NCBI RefSeq assembly: GCF_005048265.1
Contig: NZ_SUNH01000005.1
Coordinates: 1-64,000, forward strand
Length of the DNA: 64,000 nt
Source: Paracoccus hibiscisoli
Lineage (GTDB): Bacteria; Pseudomonadota; Alphaproteobacteria; Rhodobacterales; Rhodobacteraceae
Direction: 5' to 3'
The notes below the pieces were generated by a model. It had not been told where the DNA came from. It was given only the letters and a program-made list of their open reading frames with translations, and did not search any database. Below, one piece after another: positions 36,817-45,240 of this stretch (the first letter of the stretch is position 1; every line of letters starts with the position of its first letter). The translations under genes and the position numbers were made by a program.

Positions 36817-39057
36817 ATGACCCAGATTCCCAGCAAGGCCCAGATCCTCGAATGGGTGTCCGACAACCCGGACGCCAATTCCAAGCGCGACATCGCCAAG
36901 GCCTTCGGCATCAAGGGCGCCGCCCGCATCGAGCTGAAGCGCCTGCTCAAGGAGCTGGAATCCGAGGGCCATCTGGAACGCCGCCGCCGCCACTATCTGG
37001 ACGCCGAGGCGCTGCCTCCGGTCACCGTGTTGGAGCTGCTGGCCCCCGACGGCTCGGGCGACCTGTTCGCGCGGCCGCTGGAATGGTCGGGGACGGGGCC
37101 GATGCCGCGCATCCTCTATGCCCCCCTCAAGGCCGATCCGGCGCTGGCGCGGGGCGACCGCTTCCTGGGCCGCCTGATCCCGGTCGTGGGCGAGGATCAC
37201 CAGTATCAGGCCCGCCTGATCCGCCGCATCACGGCGCAGGCGAACCGCATCACCGGCATCTTCCGCAAGGACAGCGAGGGCGGCCGCATCCTGCCCATCG
37301 ACAAGGGCCAGGACAAGGAATGGCGCGTCCGCGCCGACGCGACGCTGGACGCCCAGAACGGAGAACTGGTCCAGGCTGAACAGATCGGCCCCCGCCACCG
37401 CATGGGCCTGCCGCAGGCCCGCGTGATCGAACGGCTTGGCGACCCCTCGGCCCCGCGCGCGGTCAGCCTGATCGCGATCCACCAGCACGGCATCCCCGAC
37501 GAATTCCCCCAAAAGGCCATCGACGAGGCCGAGGCCGCGACGCCCGCGCCCCTCAAGGGCCGCGATGATCTGCGCCCGCTGCCGTTGGTGACCATCGACC
37601 CCTCGGATGCGCGCGACCACGACGACGCCGTCGCGGCCTTTGTCGAGGAGGATGGCGGCGCGACTATCTGGGTTGCCATCGCCGATGTCGCCTATTACGT
37701 CCGCCCCGGTTCCGCGCTGGACCGCGAGGCCTGGAATCGCGGCAACTCGACCTATTTCCCCGATCGCGTGGTGCCGATGCTGCCCGAGGCGCTGTCGGCG
37801 GACCTGTGTTCGCTGCACGAGGGCGTGGACCGCGCCGTCATCGCCGTCGAGATGCGCCTGGATGCGCAGGGCAACAAGACCGGCCACCGCTTTCATCGCG
37901 GCGTGATGAACAGCCGCGCCAGCCTGGCCTATGAACAGGCCCAGGCCGGGGCGGACGGGCACCCCGACGCCCAGACCGAGCCGCTGATGGATGAGGTCAT
38001 CCGCCCCCTCTGGCACGCCTACGGCCTGCTGAAATCCGCGCGCGACCGCCGCCAGCCGCTGGAGCTGGACCTGCCCGAACGCCGGATCGAGCTGACCCCC
38101 GAGGGCCGCGTCAAGGCCGTGGCCTTCCGCGAACGCCTGGACGCGCATCGCCTGATCGAGGAGTTCATGGTCCTGGCCAACGTGGCCGCCGCCGAGGAAC
38201 TGATCCGCCGCAAGCGCCCCCTGCTGTTCCGCGTCCACGAGGAACCCAGCCTGGACAAGATGGACGCGCTGCGCGAGGTGGCCCAGGCCTCGGGCTTCAC
38301 GCTGGCCAAGGGGCAGGTGCTGCATACCAGCCACCTCAACCGCCTGCTTGCCCAGGCCGAAGGCAGCGATTTCGACGAGCTGATCAACCTCAGCACGCTG
38401 CGGTCCATGACCCAGGCCTATTACCATCCGGAAAACTACGGCCATTTCGGCCTGTCGCTGAAAAGCTACGCGCATTTCACCTCGCCCATCCGCCGCTATG
38501 CGGATCTGGTCGTGCACCGCGCCCTGATCAGCGCGCATGGCTGGGGCAAGGACGGCCTGACCGATGACGCGCTGGAGCGTCTGCCCGAAACCGCGATCCA
38601 TATCAGCGAAACCGAACGGCGCTCCATGGCCGCCGAACGCGACACGACCGACCGCTATCTGGCGGCCTTCCTGGCCGACCGCGTCGGCACCGAGATGTCG
38701 GGCCGCATCAGCGGCGTGCAGAAATTCGGCGCCTTCGTCAAGCTGGACGAGACCGGCGCCGACGGCCTGCTGCCCATCCGCGCCATCGGCCAGGAGTACT
38801 TCCACTTCGACCCCGACGCCCGCACCCTGGTCGGCAGCGACACCGGGCTGGAGATCGGCATCGGCCAACGCGTGCTGGTCCGCCTGGCCGAGGCGCTGCC
38901 CCTGACAGGCGGCCTGACCCTGGACTTGCTGGAACTGGAGGGCGCGACACTGCCGCGCGGCCCCGCCAAACCCCGCCGCGGCGGCCCCGGCCGCATGGCG
39001 GTCAAGTCCCGCCTGGCCGAGATCAAGCGCGCCACCAAACGCCGCCGCAAGAAATAA
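36817..39057 (+). CDS. rnr: Ribonuclease R
   Basis: Processive 3'-5' exoribonuclease of 746 residues degrading structured RNA. An N-terminal helix-turn-helix and cold-shock domains (about 1-220) precede the RNB catalytic domain with the Asp cluster DPSDARDHDDAVAAF (about 262-276), HGVDRAVI-type and YAHFTSPIRRYADLVVHRAL (about 550-570). A C-terminal S1 domain (MSGRISGVQKFGAFVKLDET) ends in a basic tail (KRATKRRRKK). Followed by a repeated GC-hairpin element before the convergent AtoE gene. Confidence 0.95.
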   Translation: MTQIPSKAQILEWVSDNPDANSKRDIAKAFGIKGAARIELKRLLKELESEGHLERRRRHYLDAEALPPVTVLELLAPDGSGDLFARPLEWSGTGPMPRILYAPLKADPALARGDRFLGRLIPVVGEDHQYQARLIRRITAQANRITGIFRKDSEGGRILPIDKGQDKEWRVRADATLDAQNGELVQAEQIGPRHRMGLPQARVIERLGDPSAPRAVSLIAIHQHGIPDEFPQKAIDEAEAATPAPLKGRDDLRPLPLVTIDPSDARDHDDAVAAFVEEDGGATIWVAIADVAYYVRPGSALDREAWNRGNSTYFPDRVVPMLPEALSADLCSLHEGVDRAVIAVEMRLDAQGNKTGHRFHRGVMNSRASLAYEQAQAGADGHPDAQTEPLMDEVIRPLWHAYGLLKSARDRRQPLELDLPERRIELTPEGRVKAVAFRERLDAHRLIEEFMVLANVAAAEELIRRKRPLLFRVHEEPSLDKMDALREVAQASGFTLAKGQVLHTSHLNRLLAQAEGSDFDELINLSTLRSMTQAYYHPENYGHFGLSLKSYAHFTSPIRRYADLVVHRALISAHGWGKDGLTDDALERLPETAIHISETERRSMAAERDTTDRYLAAFLADRVGTEMSGRISGVQKFGAFVKLDETGADGLLPIRAIGQEYFHFDPDARTLVGSDTGLEIGIGQRVLVRLAEALPLTGGLTLDLLELEGATLPRGPAKPRRGGPGRMAVKSRLAEIKRATKRRRKK

Positions 39058-39109
39058 CCTTTCTTCTTCAGGCAAATATCCCGGGGGGTGTGGGGGGCTG
39101 GCCCCCCTC
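39058..39109 (-). terminator. GC-hairpin terminator-like repeat element (copy 2)
   Basis: On the minus strand, the order is GGGGGGC-CA-GCCCCCC, CACACC, CCCCCGGGATATTTGCCTGAAG, then AAGAAAGG, matching copy 1 at 14105-14165 in order, spacing and strand relative to the upstream gene (gdhA there, the AtoE gene here). It lies between the convergent rnr and AtoE-type stops. It may act as a terminator on both sides. Confidence 0.65.
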
Positions 39110-39116
39110 GGCGCCG

Positions 39117-40427
39117 TCAGATGACATACAGGATGCCGCCCACGACTGCGCCCACGACGACCAGGTGGATCACGCAGAACCCCATGATGTCGCGCGCCTT
39201 AAGCCCGGCAATGCCCAGCATCGGCAGCGCCCAGAACGGCTGCAGCAGGTTCGTCCAGGCATCGCCCCAGGCAACCCCCATCACCACCTTGGCCACATCC
39301 GCGCCAAGCGCCTCGGCCGCGGGCAGCATGACCGGCGCCTGCACCGCCCATTGCCCGCCACCCGACGGCACAAAGATGTTCACGATCCCCGCCGCGATAA
39401 AGCTCCAGAAGGGCAGCGTCTCGGCGGTCGAGATCGACACGAACCACTCCGACAGGCTGGCCGCCAGCCCGCTCTGGACCATGATCGCCATGATCCCGGC
39501 ATAGAACGGGAACTGGATCACGATGCCCGCGCCCCCGCGCACCGCCTCATCCAGCGCGACCAGCAGGCTGCGCGGCGTGCCGTGGCAGACGATGCCCAGG
39601 AACAGGAACAGGAAGTTCACCACGTTCAGGTTCAGCGCGCCGCCGCCCAGGAAATGCAGCATCAGCCAGGCCAGACCCGGAATGCCGATCAGATACATCA
39701 GCAGGGGGCTGGTCTCCAACCATTCGGCGGGGGTGGGGGTGGCGGCACGGGGCGCGGGTTCGGGGTCGCGCAGCTTGTCCGGATCGATCAGCACCTGCTC
39801 ATGCTCCAGCGGCAGCATCAGGCGGTTGACCAGCGGCACCGCGATCACCACCGCCAGGACGATCAGCAGGTTCCAGCCCGCAAATATCGTGCCCGAGGTC
39901 GCGATGACCCCGATCTGGTCCTCGGTGAAATGCCCCGGCGTGGCCACGGTCAGCGGGATCGACCCCGACAGCCCGCCATGCCAGATCACGAAACCCGAAT
40001 AGGCCGCCGCCACCAGCAGCCGATAATCGACACGCACCAGCCGCGCGACCTCGCGCGCAAAGATCGCGCCGACCACCAGGCCAAAGCCCCAGTTGATCCA
40101 GCTGGCCGCCAGCGACACCACGCTGACCAGCACGATCGCCCCGCCCCGGCTGCTGGCCAGCCCCGCCAGCCGCCGCAGCACCCGCCGCACCGGCGGCGAC
40201 GAGGCCAGGATGAACCCGGTCACCAGCACCAGCAGCATCTGCATGGCAAAGGACAGCAGCTCCCAGAACCCGTTGCCCCACATCCGCACCAGATCGACGG
40301 GGTCGGTGCCCTGGGTCAGCATTGCCGCCGCCGCCGCCAGCAGCGTCAGCACGATGACAAAGATGAAGGCGTCGGGCAGCCACCGTTCCATCAGCCGCGT
40401 CGCGGGCCTGGCCAGAAATCTCAGCAT
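39117..40427 (-). CDS. AtoE-type short-chain fatty acid permease
   Basis: A 436-residue membrane protein with about ten to eleven hydrophobic helices. The blocks RWLPDAFIFVIVLTLLA, GNGFWELLSFAMQM, SLAASWINWGFGLVVGA and GGGQWAVQAPVMLPAAEALG match the short-chain fatty-acid (AtoE/DcuC superfamily) transporters. Substrate inference fits the acetate/butyrate-directed metabolism encoded nearby (mcd, phaAB). GAGGAGGAA precedes ATG 40427. Confidence 0.88.
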   Translation of the reverse strand: MLRFLARPATRLMERWLPDAFIFVIVLTLLAAAAAMLTQGTDPVDLVRMWGNGFWELLSFAMQMLLVLVTGFILASSPPVRRVLRRLAGLASSRGGAIVLVSVVSLAASWINWGFGLVVGAIFAREVARLVRVDYRLLVAAAYSGFVIWHGGLSGSIPLTVATPGHFTEDQIGVIATSGTIFAGWNLLIVLAVVIAVPLVNRLMLPLEHEQVLIDPDKLRDPEPAPRAATPTPAEWLETSPLLMYLIGIPGLAWLMLHFLGGGALNLNVVNFLFLFLGIVCHGTPRSLLVALDEAVRGGAGIVIQFPFYAGIMAIMVQSGLAASLSEWFVSISTAETLPFWSFIAAGIVNIFVPSGGGQWAVQAPVMLPAAEALGADVAKVVMGVAWGDAWTNLLQPFWALPMLGIAGLKARDIMGFCVIHLVVVGAVVGGILYVI

Positions 40428-40490
40428 CGGGTTCCTCCTCCATGTGCGGCGCTCAGGCTGCGACAGCGGGGGGGAAATCGCAACCGCGGG

Positions 40491-41804
40491 TCAGCTCTCG
40501 CGGAAGGCGCGATTGAAATAATCGGTCAGCGGCTTCATCAGATAGGCCATCGGGCTGCGGTCGCCGGTCTGGATATAGACCTCGACCGGCATGCCGGGCA
40601 CCAGCGCCAGCCCGCCCAGCTTGTCCAGCTGATCGGGCGGGATCGACACCTCGGCCCGGTAATATGGCGTGCGCGTCGCCTCATCCATCAGCGCATCCGC
40701 CGAGATGCGGTCCAGCCGCCCGTCGATCTCGGGCGTATTGCGCGACGAGAATGCCGAAAAGCGCAGCACGACCGGCTGGCCCAGCTGGATCTCGTCGATG
40801 TTGATCGTGGCGACGCGCGCACCGATCACCAGCGGCCGGTCCTGCGGGATGATGTACAGCAGCGGATCGGCGGGCCGGATCACCGATCGCGGCGTGGTCA
40901 CCTGCATGTTGTAGACGATGCCCGATACCGGCGCGCGGATCTCCAGCCGGTCCAGCTGTTCGGTCAGGCTGCGGCGGCGTTCGGCCAGCTCCAGCTGGCG
41001 ATAGCCCAGGTCGCGCAGCTGCGTCTCGGCCTCCTCGCGGCGTTCGGCGGCCAGGCGCAGGCGCTGGATCTCCAGTTCAGTCTGGCGGATCGCGGCCGAG
41101 GCGCGGGCCGCCTGCAGCGATCCCAGCTCTCCGTCCATGCGCGCCGCCTCGCGCTCCAGCGCAAGGACGCGGCTGGCCTGCGCCAGCCCCCGCGCCAGCA
41201 GGGTCTGCTGATCGGTCAGCTCACGACCGATCAGGTCGCGCTGGCGGGCCAAGGCTGCGATCTGCGCATCGATGCCGTCCACCTCGGAATCGATCTGATC
41301 CGACTGCTGGGCCAACTGGTCCAGCGACTGGCGCAGCGTGTCCAGCCGCGTCAGGAACAGGCTGGACTGCCCCTCGATCAGCTCTGCCAGCGCGGGGTCG
41401 CGGGTGGCGGCGGTCAGCAGTTCGTCGGCAAATCCGATCTGTGGCGCGTCCGCGCGTTCGGCCTCCAGACGGCCGCGGCGGGCCAGAATCTCGAAATACT
41501 GGCCCTCGACGATGGTGTGCTCGGTGCGCAGCAGGGTGCCGTCCAGCGACAGCAGCAGCTCTCCCGCGGCGACCTGCGCGCCCTCGGAGACGGCGATCTG
41601 CTGGACCACGCCGCCATCGGGATGCTGCACGATCTGGCGGTTGCTCTCGACCTCGACCTGGCCGCTGGCGACCACCGCGCCGGAAATGCGCGTCGTCGTC
41701 GCCCACAGCGCAAACCCCCCGACCAGCACCACCACGCCGATGATGCCCGCGATGATCGGGCCGCGCACGGGCCAGCGGCCGTCGCCGGATGGGGGCCGGG
41801 TCAT
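40491..41804 (-). CDS. Type I secretion periplasmic adaptor (HlyD family)
   Basis: A 437-residue membrane-fusion protein. One N-terminal transmembrane helix (about 16-34), GQVEVESNRQIVQHPDGGVVQQI as the lipoyl half-motif (about 48-70), a long coiled coil (about 120-300, containing LRLAAERREEAETQLRDL), and a C-terminal beta-barrel with LEIRAPVSGIVYNMQVTTP are all present. This is the PrtE/HlyD-type adaptor of type I secretion. It overlaps the upstream ABC gene by 4 nt. No TolC-like gene or substrate is adjacent. Confidence 0.9.
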   Translation of the reverse strand: MTRPPSGDGRWPVRGPIIAGIIGVVVLVGGFALWATTTRISGAVVASGQVEVESNRQIVQHPDGGVVQQIAVSEGAQVAAGELLLSLDGTLLRTEHTIVEGQYFEILARRGRLEAERADAPQIGFADELLTAATRDPALAELIEGQSSLFLTRLDTLRQSLDQLAQQSDQIDSEVDGIDAQIAALARQRDLIGRELTDQQTLLARGLAQASRVLALEREAARMDGELGSLQAARASAAIRQTELEIQRLRLAAERREEAETQLRDLGYRQLELAERRRSLTEQLDRLEIRAPVSGIVYNMQVTTPRSVIRPADPLLYIIPQDRPLVIGARVATINIDEIQLGQPVVLRFSAFSSRNTPEIDGRLDRISADALMDEATRTPYYRAEVSIPPDQLDKLGGLALVPGMPVEVYIQTGDRSPMAYLMKPLTDYFNRAFRES

Positions 41805-43552
41805 GCGACACCCCCGGCCTGGCCCGCGCTTTGCGCCTGCCGGATCTGCGCTGAATTCTGCACCATCTGTTCCAGTACTTGGTCGCGCGGCCCAAAGGCC
41901 CGGCGCATGCCGCCCTCCAGCACCAGCAATGTGTCGCATTCGCTGATCGCGGCGGGGCGGTGGGCCATGATGATGACCGCGCCCCCCTGCGCCTTGAGCC
42001 GCCGGATCGCCTGGTTCAGCGCCTCCGACCCCTGGTTGTCCAGATTCGAGTTCGGCTCGTCCAGGACCAGCAGCACCGGGTCGGGATACAAGGCCCGCGC
42101 CAGCCCGATCCGCTGGACCTGGCCGCCCGACAGGCGCCCGGCCGTCTGGCTGATGCGCGTATCATAGCCCTGCGGCAGGTCCAGGATCATCTGATGCGCC
42201 GCCGCCGCGCGCGCGGCCTGCACCACGCGGTCCGGATCGGGGCTGGTCGACAGGCGCGCGATGTTTTCGGCGATCGTGCCGTCGAACAGGGTGACCTGCT
42301 GGGGCAGATAGCCGATCAGAGCGCCCAGCACGTCCGGGTGATACTGATCCAGCGTCGCCCCGCCAAGCCGGATCGAGCCCCCGCCCACCGGCCAGGCCCC
42401 GATCAGCGCGCGCGCCAGCGTGGATTTGCCCGCCCCCGACGGGCCGATGACGCCCAGGGCGGTGCCCGGCGCGACGCCGAAGCTGACCGCGCGCAGCGTC
42501 GCCTGCCCCTCTCCGGGCGGGGCGACGGTCAGGTTGCGCACCTCCAGCCGGGCCTCGGGACGGGGCAGGGCGGTGCGCGGCGCATCGGCGGGCTGGCGCG
42601 ACAAAAGGCCCGCCAGCCGCGCCCAGCCATCCTGGGCGGCCTGCACGGCGGGCCAGCCGCCGACCAGCTGATCGACCGGCGCCAGCGCGCGGCCCATGAC
42701 GATCGAACTGGCGATCATCGCGCCGGGCGTCAGCTCCTGTCGCAGAACCAGCCAGGCGCCCGCGGCCAGCATCGCGCTTTGCAGGAACAGCCGGAAGGTG
42801 CGCGAAAAGACGGTAAAGCCTGCGGTCACGTCAGCGGCGCGGACGGTGTTGTCCTGCGCCTCGGACCGCGCCAGGCGCCACCGCGCGAAGGTCGCCCCCC
42901 GCATGCCCAGGGCGCCGATCACCTCGCCCTCGTCGCGATAGAGGTCGGACATGCGCTGCGCCTGGCCCCCGGCCTGCACGGACCCCTGCAGGGGCGCCCG
43001 CGTCAGCACGCGGTTGAGAATGGTCGTCGCCACCAAAATCACACCGCCCACGGTTGCGACAATCCCCAGCACCGGGTGGAACACGAAGATCGCCGCCAGA
43101 AACAGCGGCGCCCAGGGCAGGTCAAAGAAGGCCAGCATCACCGGCGACCCGATCAGCCGCTGGACCGAATCAAGGTCGCGCATTCCTCCGGCGGTGGCTT
43201 GGGCCTCGTCCCCGCGCAGCGCACCTTCGCGCAGGGCAGCGTCAAAGACCCGTCCCTCCATCTGGTCCTGGAACCGGGCGGCAACCCGGCCCATCACCCG
43301 GCCGCGGATCACGTCAATGACCCCCATCAGCAAAAAGAGAAAGACGACCAGCACGAATAATGCCGTCAGCGTCTCGACGCTCCGAGACGCGAGAACCCGA
43401 TCATAGACCTGCAGCATGAACAAAGGGCCGGTCAGCATCAGAAGGTTGACCACCGCAGAAAAGATACCGACTGCCAGAAACAGTCGCCACCCCGTCGCCC
43501 GTGCTTGGCGCAGTTCCCTTGCACCACCGACGAACTGGGCGCCCATTGCCAT
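41801..43552 (-). CDS. Type I secretion ABC transporter, ATPase/permease (PrtD-like)
   Basis: A 583-residue fused permease-ATPase. Six hydrophobic segments occupy about 25-330; the ATPase domain has Walker A GPSGAGKST, signature LSGGQVQRIGLARAL, Walker B VLLVLDEPNSNLD and the H-loop IIMAHRP. No N-terminal C39 peptidase domain is seen, as expected for exporters of RTX-type proteins with C-terminal signals. MAMGAQFVGGARELRQAR is the start at ATG 43552. It works with the downstream adaptor; the cargo is unknown. Confidence 0.9.
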   Translation of the reverse strand: MAMGAQFVGGARELRQARATGWRLFLAVGIFSAVVNLLMLTGPLFMLQVYDRVLASRSVETLTALFVLVVFLFLLMGVIDVIRGRVMGRVAARFQDQMEGRVFDAALREGALRGDEAQATAGGMRDLDSVQRLIGSPVMLAFFDLPWAPLFLAAIFVFHPVLGIVATVGGVILVATTILNRVLTRAPLQGSVQAGGQAQRMSDLYRDEGEVIGALGMRGATFARWRLARSEAQDNTVRAADVTAGFTVFSRTFRLFLQSAMLAAGAWLVLRQELTPGAMIASSIVMGRALAPVDQLVGGWPAVQAAQDGWARLAGLLSRQPADAPRTALPRPEARLEVRNLTVAPPGEGQATLRAVSFGVAPGTALGVIGPSGAGKSTLARALIGAWPVGGGSIRLGGATLDQYHPDVLGALIGYLPQQVTLFDGTIAENIARLSTSPDPDRVVQAARAAAAHQMILDLPQGYDTRISQTAGRLSGGQVQRIGLARALYPDPVLLVLDEPNSNLDNQGSEALNQAIRRLKAQGGAVIIMAHRPAAISECDTLLVLEGGMRRAFGPRDQVLEQMVQNSAQIRQAQSAGQAGGVA

Positions 43553-43673
43553 GCGTCTTATCCTTTGATGCGGCCCGCAAGCCTGGGGTTGTCTCACTGT
43601 TGCCGCGACCATATCACCACACGAGGCTGATGCCAGCCTGCCGCGATCCTCGCAGAGAAAGGTTAGGACTTCC

Positions 43674-44477
43674 TTGACCGTCAGCCACCGCCGCCCGATT
43701 CTGTCCGTCCTGCTGGCCTGCGCGCTGCTGGCCGCCTGCAGCCCGGCCCCCGCGCCCCAAACCGCCACCCCCCAGGGCATCGACATCAACGACCCGTTCG
43801 AGGCGCAGAACCGCCGCGTCCACGCCTTCAACAAGGGGCTGGATGCGCGCGTGATCGCCCCGGTCGCTAACCGCCTTCGGGGCAGCGGCGAACGGGCGCC
43901 GCGCGACCCGGATGCGCCCATCGGCCCGCTGCAGATGGTGATCAATGCCGGGCGCAACCTGTCGCTGCCGGTGAAATCGGTGAACGGGCTGCTGCAGGGG
44001 CGGCCGCGCGATGCGGGCGCGAACCTGACGCGCTTCGCGGTCAACAGCACGGTGGGTCTGGGCGGCATCTTCGACCCGGCGACCGACAGCTTTGGCCTGT
44101 CCGAACGCGATACCGACTTCGGAGAGACTTTGGCGGTTTGGGGCGTCCCCGAGGGCGCCTATCTGGAACTGCCGGTCCTGGGCCCCTCGACACAGCGCGA
44201 CGCGGTGGGGCAGGTGGTCGATCTGCTGATCGATCCGCTGTATCATCTGCTGGACGGGCGCGAGGCGGGGGCGGTCTTCGGGCTGCGGGTGGCGTCAAAA
44301 GCCGGTGATCGGGCCCGGTTCGGCGATACCGTGGATGGCATTCTGCGGGGCAGTGCGGATAGCTATGCGCAGACACGGCTGATCTGGCTGATGAACCGAC
44401 GCCACGACCTGGGAGAATCCGGTGACGACTATGACCCCTATGACGATGCGCAGGTCCTGGACCCCTATGAGAACTGA
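43674..44477 (+). CDS. mlaA: MlaA/VacJ family lipoprotein
   Basis: A 267-residue outer-membrane lipoprotein (lipobox LAAC, about residue 22) that takes misplaced phospholipids from the outer leaflet. Core motifs: INDPFEAQNRRVHAFNKGLD, ARNLTRFAVNSTVGLGGIFD and FGETLAVWGVPEGAYLELPVLGPS, plus SADSYAQTRLIWL. Start is TTG 43674 with TTAGGAC just upstream; no ATG serves the signal peptide. An acidic Asp/Tyr-rich C-terminal tail overlaps the downstream mlaC-like gene. Confidence 0.9.
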   Translation: MTVSHRRPILSVLLACALLAACSPAPAPQTATPQGIDINDPFEAQNRRVHAFNKGLDARVIAPVANRLRGSGERAPRDPDAPIGPLQMVINAGRNLSLPVKSVNGLLQGRPRDAGANLTRFAVNSTVGLGGIFDPATDSFGLSERDTDFGETLAVWGVPEGAYLELPVLGPSTQRDAVGQVVDLLIDPLYHLLDGREAGAVFGLRVASKAGDRARFGDTVDGILRGSADSYAQTRLIWLMNRRHDLGESGDDYDPYDDAQVLDPYEN

Positions 44478-45069
44478 CCGGCGCGGCTTTCTGGGCCTGA
44501 TCGCCTGCGTGGGCGTGGCCGCGGTGCTGCCCTGGCGCCCGGCCCATGCGCTGGACGCCAATGGCGCGCATGCCCTGATCGACCGGTCCCTGGAGGAGGT
44601 GTATCAGGTCATCAACTCGGGCCAGCCCGCCGCCCAGATGTATCAGCAGTTCGAGGCGATCTTTGCCCGCTATGCCGATGTGGACGTGATCGCGCGCTCG
44701 GCCCTGGGGCCTGCGGCGCGTCAGGCCGATGCGGCGGAATTCGCGGCCTATCGGCAGGCGTTCCAGGGCTATGTCGGGCGCAAATACGGGGCGCGCTTCC
44801 GCGAGTTCATCGGCTCGCGCATCGAGGTGACGGGCGCACGGCCGCTGAAAAGCTTTTTCGCGGTGACCTCGGTCGCGCATCTGAACGGGCGCGCGCCGAT
44901 GGAGGTGGAGTGGCATGTCTCGAACCGCTCGGGGCAGGATCTGTATTTCAACATCATCATCGAAGGCGTGAACATGCTGGCCAGCGAACGCGCCGAGATC
45001 GGCGCCATGCTGGCCCGCGAACGCGGCAGCCTGCCCGCCCTGACCGCCGCCCTGCAGCAGGCGGGCTGA
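44467..45069 (+). CDS. mlaC: MlaC/Ttg2D-like phospholipid-binding protein
   Basis: About 200 residues. ATG 44467 gives MRTDRRGFLGLIACVGVAAV, a twin-arginine (RRGFLG) export signal ending at AHA, followed by the Ttg2D/MlaC fold (LIDRSLEEVYQVINSGQ..FEAIFARYADVDVIARSALG, AYRQAFQGYVGRKYG, the GRAPMEVEWHVSNR strand). MlaC shuttles phospholipid across the periplasm. It overlaps mlaA by 11 nt. The MlaFEDB ABC complex is not nearby. Confidence 0.87.
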   Translation: MRTDRRGFLGLIACVGVAAVLPWRPAHALDANGAHALIDRSLEEVYQVINSGQPAAQMYQQFEAIFARYADVDVIARSALGPAARQADAAEFAAYRQAFQGYVGRKYGARFREFIGSRIEVTGARPLKSFFAVTSVAHLNGRAPMEVEWHVSNRSGQDLYFNIIIEGVNMLASERAEIGAMLARERGSLPALTAALQQAG

Positions 45070-45183
45070 GCGGGAACCGGACGCGCCCGCCGCCGGTATG
45101 GCGACAGGTGCGCGGCACGGGTCACGGCCTGCAAGGCGTTCCGGGCCAGCGAAGAGAATGGATCATCGACTGCCGCGCAACGA

Positions 45184-45219
45184 AAAAGCCCCGCCACGAG
45201 CGCTCGTGGCGGGGCTTTT
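45184..45219. terminator. Bidirectional rho-independent terminator
   Basis: A perfect 36-nt palindrome with A-run, GC stem and T-run: arms AAAAGCCCCGCCACGAGC and GCTCGTGGCGGGGCTTTT. It lies between the convergent mlaC and PBP1A stops (45069 and 45241), so it can end transcription from both sides. Confidence 0.92.
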
Positions 45220-45240
45220 CCTTCCGACGCTGAGGGGCGG

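Noticed and set aside
39090..42167. A 1025-codon plus-strand frame across the AtoE and secretion genes
   Set aside because: Composition is His/Arg/Gln low complexity; the minus-strand genes beneath have clear motifs and ribosome sites.
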